Source: an uncultured Eubacteriales bacterium (GTDB lineage: Bacteria; Bacillota; Clostridia; Oscillospirales; Acutalibacteraceae). Taken from it: a stretch of DNA of 16,318 nt. A program made the translations under genes and the position numbers. The notes below the pieces were generated by a model, which was not told the DNA's origin, searched no databases, and saw only the letters and a program-made list of their open reading frames with translations. The stretch spans positions 1-16,318 of the forward strand of contig CAKUAQ010000041.1 in assembly GCA_934636435.1 (NCBI GenBank), written 5' to 3'. Positions 6,398 to 13,529 of this stretch are shown one piece after another; the stretch's first letter is position 1; every line of letters starts with the position of its first letter.

Positions 6398-8146
6398 ATG
6401 AAAAGAAGAATACCTGCATTTGTACTATTGGTCGCTATGCTTATATCCGTGGTAGGGTGCCAGCAGGCTACTCAGAATCGCTATGAGGAATACTATGAGG
6501 AGAAGTGGATCGACGATCCGAATGCGTCGGTGCCGCTCCCCGATACGTCGGACGACACCTCCTCGGACAATTCGGGTACATCGGGAAATTCGTCCGTCAG
6601 CACTCCCTCCTCGGATGCAGCCCCGACCCCGGCGAAAGAAGTGCGCACGCTTCAGGTCAAGGATTTCGGCGCCGTCGGCAACGGAACGACGGACGACGGT
6701 CCTGCCATCACTAAGGCAATCAACGCCCTGTACAACTATGGCGCCGGTTCCAAGCTGGTGTTCGAGAGCAATAAAACGTACTTTGTCTCAAACACCGACA
6801 ATTCCACGGAGATGGCGCTGCTGTTTCGTTCACTGGATGGCGTCACGGTGGAAGGAAACGGCTCCACGATCCTGTGCGACAAGGGCGTTCGGTATATGAA
6901 TGTCAGCAATTGCACCAACATGACGATCACGGGCTTGAATTTTGATCTGAAGACCCGAGCTCACTTTGTGGGCAGTGTGACGGCGGTGAACACCGACGAG
7001 GGATATTTTGATGTCCGATCCGATCGGGATATCGGCTTTGACGGAGAGTGGAATCCCACCAATTCGCCCTTCTGCCTCAAAGCAACGAACGGTACGAGCC
7101 GATCGTTCATTGTGATCAAGAAGATGACGACGGTGGATGCCGCCAACCGCATTTACCGTGTCTATGCGGTCATGGACGATCCGAGTCTGGGTACCGGCGC
7201 GCAGGTGCGTTCGCTGACGCTGAATCAGCAGGTGATCGTGCCGACGCCCTTCATCGGCCATTGCGGCGATTCGTCGTTCGGTATACATAGCAACACCAAT
7301 CTGACGCTCAGCAATATCAATGTCTGGAATGTGGCGCACTTTGTATTCTTCGTGACCTGGAATCAGGGCACCGTCAATTTCGACCGGGTTAATGTCATGC
7401 CTCCGTCGGATGAGAGCGTCGTATTCTCCAGCTGGCGGGATGTGTACCACTGCAAGTCCAATTCGGCAAAGCTGATATGGAATAATTGTACCTCCAGGGG
7501 CAACGGCGACGACATCATCAATATTTCTTCCAACATGATGTACCTCAAGACGGTGGTGTCTCCGACAGAGGTCATCTGTCAGTGGCCGGAGACCAACGGC
7601 TCCTACGGTACGCCGGAGGAGGGCTCCTCCATCATTATCTGGAATGCCGACAGCGGAAAGCTTATTGGTCGAACCACTCTGAAAAAGGTGGTCAACGCCA
7701 ATGAGAACCGCTATCAGTTCACAACCCCTGTCAGCGGCCTCAAAACGGGCGAGAACATCCGGTTCTGCTTTGAGTCTCACGCCGCCCCCAATTCGGAGAT
7801 CGTCAACTGCGACTTCGACGGTACGCTGCGGTTCCATGGCGGTCCTCTGACGGTGCGTGATTCAAAGCTGCGGCTGATCCGGATGTGGATCGACAACGAG
7901 ACGACGCTGGAGGGGCCGATTCCTCACGATATCACCTTCCGCAACTGCGCATTCACGGTTCCGTGGGAGAGTGATGCATTCATCATCTCCGCTAACAGTC
8001 CCAAGAGTAAGTGGAGTGAGGGCAATTACCGTCTGGAGAACATTCGCTTTGAAAACTGCACCGGACTGAAAAAAGCCGATTTCTCCAACTCCAACCTGAA
8101 TCCGAATTCGCCGGATTATGTGACGATCACGCCGGCGTTAAGCTGA
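6398..8146 (+). CDS. Surface lipoprotein with right-handed beta-helix (pectate-lyase-3-like) fold (582 aa)
   Basis: ATG 6398 follows AGGAGGG (6383-6389) by 8 nt; an upstream in-frame TTG at 6368 lies within the -10 box. The N-terminus is a lipoprotein signal with lipobox VVGC (Cys21), then a Ser/Thr/Asp/Pro-rich spacer to about residue 82. The rest begins with the pectate-lyase-superfamily signature VKDFGAVGNGTTDDGPAITK and continues with beta-helix strands. Conserved with the next gene are LKTRAHFVG, SWRDVYHCK (Trp346, Asp348, His351), NGDDIINIS (Asp371, Asp372) and SNMMYLK. The paired Asp followed by Asn resembles active sites of GH28 or GH110 beta-helix glycosidases, but the family is not assigned. 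It probably cleaves or binds a polysaccharide at the cell surface. Confidence 0.85.
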   Translation: MKRRIPAFVLLVAMLISVVGCQQATQNRYEEYYEEKWIDDPNASVPLPDTSDDTSSDNSGTSGNSSVSTPSSDAAPTPAKEVRTLQVKDFGAVGNGTTDDGPAITKAINALYNYGAGSKLVFESNKTYFVSNTDNSTEMALLFRSLDGVTVEGNGSTILCDKGVRYMNVSNCTNMTITGLNFDLKTRAHFVGSVTAVNTDEGYFDVRSDRDIGFDGEWNPTNSPFCLKATNGTSRSFIVIKKMTTVDAANRIYRVYAVMDDPSLGTGAQVRSLTLNQQVIVPTPFIGHCGDSSFGIHSNTNLTLSNINVWNVAHFVFFVTWNQGTVNFDRVNVMPPSDESVVFSSWRDVYHCKSNSAKLIWNNCTSRGNGDDIINISSNMMYLKTVVSPTEVICQWPETNGSYGTPEEGSSIIIWNADSGKLIGRTTLKKVVNANENRYQFTTPVSGLKTGENIRFCFESHAAPNSEIVNCDFDGTLRFHGGPLTVRDSKLRLIRMWIDNETTLEGPIPHDITFRNCAFTVPWESDAFIISANSPKSKWSEGNYRLENIRFENCTGLKKADFSNSNLNPNSPDYVTITPALS

Positions 8147-8172
8147 CAAAACAATAGTGAGGAGACAATGCA

Positions 8173-9690
8173 ATGAAACCTGTGATTTTAGTCGATGATT
8201 TCGGCGCCCGGGGAGACGGTCTCACCGATAATACGGCGGCAGTGCGGGCGGCTATCGCTGCGGCCAAAGAGAAAAAGGAACCGTGCGAGCTGCGCTTTTC
8301 CCCGAACTGCACCTATTACTTTGCCCCCTCCGACGATGCGGCGCTGGCGATCACGGATATAGACGATTGCAGCGTGGTGGGGCACAATACGACCATTCTC
8401 TGCGGCGGCTACCGGCCGTATATGTGCGTCCATAAAACGGAAAATGTGCGGATCTCCGGATTTAATTTCGATATGAAGACCCGGGCGCATTTTGTGGGAA
8501 CGGTCGTGGAGGTGGATAAGGAAAATCTCAGCGCCGTGTTTCAATCCGACCGTCCGATCGAGATGGAGGACTCTTTGGAGCTGAATGTGGATCATGTGTT
8601 TGCGCTGCATGAGACCGGCAATGTTCTCAGCCGTATCTTCTATTTCCTCCATCGCTATGAATGGGTGGATCGGGAGAAAAATCTCATCCGTGTGTATTTC
8701 GGACCGGATACGCTGGGGACGGAATGGAATGTGAGAAATCGTCTGGAAAAAGGCGTAAAGCTCATCATTCCCACGCCGCATATCGGACATATGGGCATCC
8801 GCAGCTTCACCTTTACGGTGGATAAAAACCTGACCTTCGAGAATTGCCGCATTTGGAATGCGCCGTATTTCGTGTTCGGTATCTGGTGGCAAAGCGGCAC
8901 ACTGCTGTTCAAGAATGTGCGGGTCGAGCCGCCGATCGACGAGACGGTGGACTTTGTTTCCTGGCGGGATTGCTTTCATTGCAAGACCAATCCCGGCAGA
9001 CTGGTCTGGGATACCTGCACTGTGCGCGGGGCAAACGACGATATCATCAACCTGTCGGCAAATATGATGTACGTCAAGAAATTTTACAGCCCCACAGAAA
9101 TCGAATGCTACTGGCGGGAGACCCACGGCGGCAGCTATGGCAACGAGGAGAAATACAGCAGCCTCGTAGGGCAGGATGTGGTGATCTGGAATGTTGAGAC
9201 CGGAAAACTGGTGGCACGTACTCAGATTGCCGATGTGGTGGACGCCGAAACAAACCATTATATCCTGAAGGATCCGATCGCCGATCAGACGACGGGTGAG
9301 CAGGTGCGTATCTGCATCGAATCTCATATCGGTCCCGGTTCGGAGATTGTCAACTGCGATTTCAAGGGGACGTTGCGGCTCAAATGCAACCACACCGTGC
9401 GGAACAGCCGGCTGTATCTGCTCAAAATGTGGATCGACTATGAATGCTATCTGGAGGGACCTCTGGCGAAGAATATGCTGTTTGAAAACACGGATTTCTT
9501 CACCAATTCCGAGGATGAAGATGTGTACTATATCACCTGTTATAACTCGGCACAGCCGATGCGGACGAAGGATTCGTACCATATCGAAAATGTGGCATTT
9601 AAGCATTGCCGCGGATTACACAAGGGGAATTTCTACTACAAGAACAACTTTGTGAACGGGGCGGCCGATGAGATCACGATAATCGATTGA
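8173..9690 (+). CDS. Cytoplasmic right-handed beta-helix protein, paralogue of the upstream lipoprotein (505 aa)
   Basis: ATG 8173 has TGAGGAG at 8158-8164. The protein begins directly with the fold signature VDDFGARGDGLTDNTAAVRA and has no signal peptide or lipobox, so it should be cytoplasmic. It aligns along nearly its full length with the preceding lipoprotein. Shared blocks are MKTRAHFVGTV, PTPHIGHMG, SWRDCFHCKTN (Trp264, Asp266, His269), RGANDDIINLSANMMYVK (Asp289, Asp290), GSEIVNCDFKGTLR and KMWID. The two are therefore a duplication with different cell locations. The invariant His and Asp residues are the best candidates for catalysis (inference). It may act on oligosaccharides after import. 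GH28-like, GH110-like and lyase functions all remain possible. The gap to the upstream gene is only 26 nt. Confidence 0.85.
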   Translation: MKPVILVDDFGARGDGLTDNTAAVRAAIAAAKEKKEPCELRFSPNCTYYFAPSDDAALAITDIDDCSVVGHNTTILCGGYRPYMCVHKTENVRISGFNFDMKTRAHFVGTVVEVDKENLSAVFQSDRPIEMEDSLELNVDHVFALHETGNVLSRIFYFLHRYEWVDREKNLIRVYFGPDTLGTEWNVRNRLEKGVKLIIPTPHIGHMGIRSFTFTVDKNLTFENCRIWNAPYFVFGIWWQSGTLLFKNVRVEPPIDETVDFVSWRDCFHCKTNPGRLVWDTCTVRGANDDIINLSANMMYVKKFYSPTEIECYWRETHGGSYGNEEKYSSLVGQDVVIWNVETGKLVARTQIADVVDAETNHYILKDPIADQTTGEQVRICIESHIGPGSEIVNCDFKGTLRLKCNHTVRNSRLYLLKMWIDYECYLEGPLAKNMLFENTDFFTNSEDEDVYYITCYNSAQPMRTKDSYHIENVAFKHCRGLHKGNFYYKNNFVNGAADEITIID

Positions 9691-9720
9691 GTAAATTTGT
9701 AATCGAAAGGGGAACAGCAC

Positions 9721-12700
9721 ATGGGTAAGCGTTTGAACCGGCTTACAGCAGGACTGTTATCGGCGCTATTGCTGATCTCGGTCATTCCGTCTGTCGTAGC
9801 GACAGGAGCACTCGCAGACTGGAAATCCACCCGTGGTAATCCACAGCTGAAAGAGACCGCCGATGGTGAATTCTGCAATTTCTTTGTGGATTCCGCTTGC
9901 ACGGCTTCTACGGCTGAGGCGCACGATATGCTGTCCGAGGCGATCGTACTGCGGAATCTGTCGCTTGCGAACGGACATTGGTTTTATGTAGGGTTAAGTG
10001 CGGATGCGGCAGAGGGATGGAGCTTCAATGATATCGCAAAAGGCAAGTTGGGCTTTTTCGTTGAAAATACATCCGACGGAATCCGATTCATTTTCAATGC
10101 CAATTGGCAGCAGATCGTGGCGGTCAAAAAGGCGGATACCTATACTCTGCGGTTTGTGAAAGATACGGATGGGACATACGGCCTGCAGGTCAATGGCACG
10201 CTTGCAAAGCACGGGGATATTGACGCCTATTGTAAGAGTGGAAAGACGGACTCGTTTGTCATTCTTACCACCTCGAATTGGGCAAAAGGCGATATCCGGG
10301 TCGGCAAACTCGATTGGGTGGAATCGACCTCTGCCGCTGCCATCCCGTCCATTAGCGCACTTATCACCGGCGATACGCAGGTCGCTTTGAGTGGCGGCTC
10401 GGTGGTGACGACCACGGCGAAACTGGATTGGAACACCCAGAAACTGGATGTGTATAAGCTGACGCCGAACGGTACGAATGACCGCTTATGCATCTCCCTG
10501 AACAAAACGGCGGCAAGCACCGCTTTTCAGCCGTCTGCGGCGGATGGCAGCGTGGTCAGCATTGCTTTGACTCCTGCGGATGACCAGATGGAGGTCTCCC
10601 TCCTGGGAGAGACCGAGACGAAACTGGGCGCTGTTCCGTCGGCATATCGGTATGCGCTGGGGTTCGTACAATCCGGCGAACATTTTCAGCTGACGATCAA
10701 TGGAGAGCGGTTCTCGGACAGCCGGCTGGATGCGCTGATGAGCGGCGAGGGAGCCGGGCAGACCTATGCTTCTTTGAGTGCCACGGATAGCGTTTCTGCT
10801 ATACTGGGCATCCACTCCGCTGCGTGGAAAGCGGTAAAGGGCAATCCCGCGGACATGGTGAGCAGCATAGACGGCTCCTGCTCTGTTACACTGGCGGATG
10901 GGCAGGCGGTACAGTCTCCGCAACGATACGATTTTCTGAACAGCGATATCCTGCTGAGGGCACTCGATCTGCCGGAGGACAGCGAACTGAGCCTGTATAT
11001 CGGGAAAGCACCCGACGGCTTACCGCCGGTAAATCTGACCGAAAACGGCTGGACATTGCTCCTTAAAAAGGTAGGCGGGAAACTCGAACTGGCGGCGCTT
11101 GACAGCGCCGGTCAGCGCGTGATGCTGGGCACGACGGATGTGGCAGATCAATACACCATCGGTCTTGTGAAGCAGGACGACGAGCTGCACTTTGCCATCA
11201 ACGGCACGCCCTGTGTGGCTGACGACGCGCAGAGCATCCAGTTTATGGATGCCCTGGCAGGCGCTATCGGCGGTGCATCCACCTATGTGGCGTATTGCAC
11301 GGCGGCGGCTACGGGCGATGTGTCTGTAACGATCCGTATTGTGATGCGGGATGATGTGGCGAAAACCGGATTTTCCGTGATCGTTCCCGGAGATATTATC
11401 CAGGCAGAGGGCGATATGGAAACCGGCTATCATATTGATCGTTCCTCGGCGGCCTATGCCGTGTCCGATCTCCGGTACAATCTGAAAGAAAAGTCCCTGA
11501 ATGCCCGTGTGACAGATGTGGGCGATAACTGGATGTGGTTCGCTGTATCTAAGACCAGTGCTGCATCCGACGGTAATGTACTGCCTACCGGCAGCGCCGA
11601 TGCGATCAATCGGTTTGTGTTCATTATTACGCCGAAAAACAATTATTCGCTGGCTCAGATTTCCTATTGGAATATCAATGGCTCCCAGGGAGAGACGGTT
11701 ATTGACACGATCGCTTTCGATTGGACAGCCGAGCATACCTACGATCTGCGTAAGGCGAACGACGGGAACTGGTATCTGGCTATTGACGAGCAGATGATCA
11801 GCAATATCAGCTCTCCGGTATTGACCGCCTTTATGGATGCCAATTATGAGAATCTTCGTTTTGGTATTGGCGGATGGACGGCTTTCCATGTCGATAAGCT
11901 GTATGTGAAGGATCAGCACGGCGGAGACGGTGAGGTGGAAACCACCGGCTGGAGCTATTTCGCCACGTCCGGGAGCGGCAGCTTTGATGGCGACGAGGAA
12001 AACGGATACAGCAAGAGCCACCCTGACGGTGATCTGTTCGCCTTTACACGGGAAACGTTCGACATTACGAAAAAGGGCGTCTCTCTCACACTGGATGTTG
12101 TGAAGAACTGGTTCTGGTTCGGTATATCGACCACCGGTGCCGAGGACGGCAATGTGTTGCCCTCCGGCAGCGGGGAAAAGGTGAACCGGGTCGTGTTTAT
12201 TCTCACGCCCCAGGTGAATAATACCAAGATCCGTGTATCCTATTGGAATCCGACCGGAACCGGCAAGGAGCATATCATCAATCTGCTTGATTTTGACTGG
12301 AGCGTTCCCCACACCTATGACATCCGGCAGGGCAGCGACGGGCACTGGTATATTGCCATTGATTCGAAGCTGATCACCGGGTTGACCTCGGAGGTGCTGG
12401 ATGCATTCGTGTCGGCGAATCAGAAGGACGGTCTGCGATTCGCAGTCGGCGGCTCCGGCGGATTTGCGGCCCACGATATTTGTGTCGTGGATCAGAAGCC
12501 GAGAGATATAAAAGTGAACACCGACGGCTGGCGATATTTCAGCTCCGTTGGTAACGGCGATTTTGAAGGGAACGATACCGACGGCTATTCGGTGTCTGCA
12601 CTCACCGGCGATCTGTTTGCATTCACCAAGAACACATACAGCATCACCAAGACCGGCGTATCCTTCAAGCTCACCGACATTCGCAACTGGCTGTATTTCA

Positions 12701-13464
12701 GCATCTCCACCACCGACACCTCGGATACCAATGTACTGAATGTGGGTGCCGCCGATGAGGTGAGCCGTATGTCCTTTATCATCACGCCGAAGATCGGCGC
12801 CACCCGGGCGCAATTCTCCTTCTGGGGACGGGAAGGTCGATCCGGTGAGGATGTCATACAGGAGATCTCCTTTGGCTGGTATGACGTGCATACGTTGGAT
12901 GTGCGTCAGGACGCGGAGGACGGTCACTGGTATCTGTGCATCGATGGACGCGTGCTGTCTCGAAAGTATTCCGAGGTGCTGGATCGGTTCATGGAGCTGC
13001 ATGACCCGGAGGAGCTGTATTACGGTATCGGCGGCTCCGGCTGCTTTGCGGCAGCCGATGTCAAGATCGTCGCTAAGCCGCCCATCACCGCTCTGGATGA
13101 TGAGGATAACAATACCGGTGACGGCGGCTCCGGTTATGTGCCCGGGGAAAATGATTACGATTTTGATTTCGACGATGAGCACGTGGACGATTTCGACAAC
13201 ACCGGTGATTTCACGCTTGATGACGATGCTTTCAACGATAACCCGCAGAACGGGGATTCCAAGGATGCTAACGCCGGCAAGGTCAAAGTCCGGATCAAAA
13301 AGCGCAGACTCGTCGAAAGAGGACACGGCATCATTTTCACGACCTGGGAGAAGATCGGAATGGCTGCGGGAGCGGTTGCCGTAGCGGGCGGGTTGACCGT
13401 TTTGTGCATCTTTGTGGTACGCAAGATCAAAAAGTCCAAGAAAGAGAAACAACCGCTCGAATAG
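9721..13464 (+). CDS. Large membrane-anchored modular surface protein (1247 aa)
   Basis: A signal peptide (cleavage near ALA at residues 30-32) is followed by six modules. Three of about 170 residues (Trp34, Trp199 and Trp369 mark their starts) match the type A modules of the dockerin protein. Three of about 190 residues (starting near 549, 742 and 934) share DGNVLP or NVLN, I-x-F-x-W, YDIRQGSDGHWYIAID and GIGGSG. Residues 1124-1185 are a very acidic Asp-rich stalk, then comes a basic stretch KVRIKKRR. A transmembrane helix (about 1212-1233) and a cytoplasmic tail RKIKKSKKEK follow. The ribosome binding site AAAGGGG lies just upstream. No catalytic motif was seen. It is likely a cell-bound glycan-binding protein working with the adjacent solute-binding protein. 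Confidence 0.88.
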   Translation: MGKRLNRLTAGLLSALLLISVIPSVVATGALADWKSTRGNPQLKETADGEFCNFFVDSACTASTAEAHDMLSEAIVLRNLSLANGHWFYVGLSADAAEGWSFNDIAKGKLGFFVENTSDGIRFIFNANWQQIVAVKKADTYTLRFVKDTDGTYGLQVNGTLAKHGDIDAYCKSGKTDSFVILTTSNWAKGDIRVGKLDWVESTSAAAIPSISALITGDTQVALSGGSVVTTTAKLDWNTQKLDVYKLTPNGTNDRLCISLNKTAASTAFQPSAADGSVVSIALTPADDQMEVSLLGETETKLGAVPSAYRYALGFVQSGEHFQLTINGERFSDSRLDALMSGEGAGQTYASLSATDSVSAILGIHSAAWKAVKGNPADMVSSIDGSCSVTLADGQAVQSPQRYDFLNSDILLRALDLPEDSELSLYIGKAPDGLPPVNLTENGWTLLLKKVGGKLELAALDSAGQRVMLGTTDVADQYTIGLVKQDDELHFAINGTPCVADDAQSIQFMDALAGAIGGASTYVAYCTAAATGDVSVTIRIVMRDDVAKTGFSVIVPGDIIQAEGDMETGYHIDRSSAAYAVSDLRYNLKEKSLNARVTDVGDNWMWFAVSKTSAASDGNVLPTGSADAINRFVFIITPKNNYSLAQISYWNINGSQGETVIDTIAFDWTAEHTYDLRKANDGNWYLAIDEQMISNISSPVLTAFMDANYENLRFGIGGWTAFHVDKLYVKDQHGGDGEVETTGWSYFATSGSGSFDGDEENGYSKSHPDGDLFAFTRETFDITKKGVSLTLDVVKNWFWFGISTTGAEDGNVLPSGSGEKVNRVVFILTPQVNNTKIRVSYWNPTGTGKEHIINLLDFDWSVPHTYDIRQGSDGHWYIAIDSKLITGLTSEVLDAFVSANQKDGLRFAVGGSGGFAAHDICVVDQKPRDIKVNTDGWRYFSSVGNGDFEGNDTDGYSVSALTGDLFAFTKNTYSITKTGVSFKLTDIRNWLYFSISTTDTSDTNVLNVGAADEVSRMSFIITPKIGATRAQFSFWGREGRSGEDVIQEISFGWYDVHTLDVRQDAEDGHWYLCIDGRVLSRKYSEVLDRFMELHDPEELYYGIGGSGCFAAADVKIVAKPPITALDDEDNNTGDGGSGYVPGENDYDFDFDDEHVDDFDNTGDFTLDDDAFNDNPQNGDSKDANAGKVKVRIKKRRLVERGHGIIFTTWEKIGMAAGAVAVAGGLTVLCIFVVRKIKKSKKEKQPLE
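9817..11349 (+). repeat. Three type A modules shared with the dockerin protein
   Basis: Module starts near 9817, 10312 and 10825 are set by Trp34, Trp199 and Trp369, 165 and 170 residues apart. The hairpin segments ADTYTLRFV...LQVNG, AYRYALGFV...LTING and ADQYTIGLV...FAING match those of the four modules in the protein at 1936-4329, including the LGAV/LGTT turn just before two of them. The third module has lost the closing Trp. Confidence 0.7.
11365..13080 (+). repeat. Three type B modules of about 190 aa
   Basis: Copies start near 11365, 11944 and 12520 (residues 549, 742 and 934). The second and third are most alike, with TTGWSYFATSGSGSFDGD against TDGWRYFSSVGNGDFEGN, and GDLFAF, FIITP or FILTP, and GGSGGFAA or GGSGCFAA. 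The first is more diverged at its N-terminus. The [YL]D[LIV]R...DG[NH]WY[LI]xID strand pair resembles the type A hairpin, so types A and B may share a fold. Confidence 0.8.
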
Positions 13465-13470
13465 TGTGCT

Positions 13471-13504
13471 GTATGAGCGCCGGGTGTGTTCCCGGCGCTC
13501 ATGC
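13471..13504 (+). terminator. Intercistronic stem-loop, possible partial terminator or mRNA stabiliser
   Basis: A 12-bp perfect stem (13473-13484, atgagcgccggg, with 13491-13502) and a 6-nt loop tgtgtt extend by a wobble and a G-C pair to 13471/13504. No T-run follows; the next bases are ggccgac. It lies 7 nt after the stop at 13464 and 11 nt before the ribosome binding site AAGGAG (13515-13520) of the next gene. It more likely sets relative transcript levels than ends the operon. Confidence 0.6.
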
Positions 13505-13529
13505 GGCCGACTTCAAGGAGACAAGGTAT

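Noticed and set aside
8188..9606. 472-codon open frame on the minus strand
   Set aside because: It is a shadow of the cytoplasmic beta-helix gene, which is supported by full-length similarity to its neighbour.
11020..13452. 810-codon open frame on the minus strand
   Set aside because: It is opposite the conserved type B modules and shows no motif and no ribosome binding site. Its own repeats merely mirror the plus-strand repeats.
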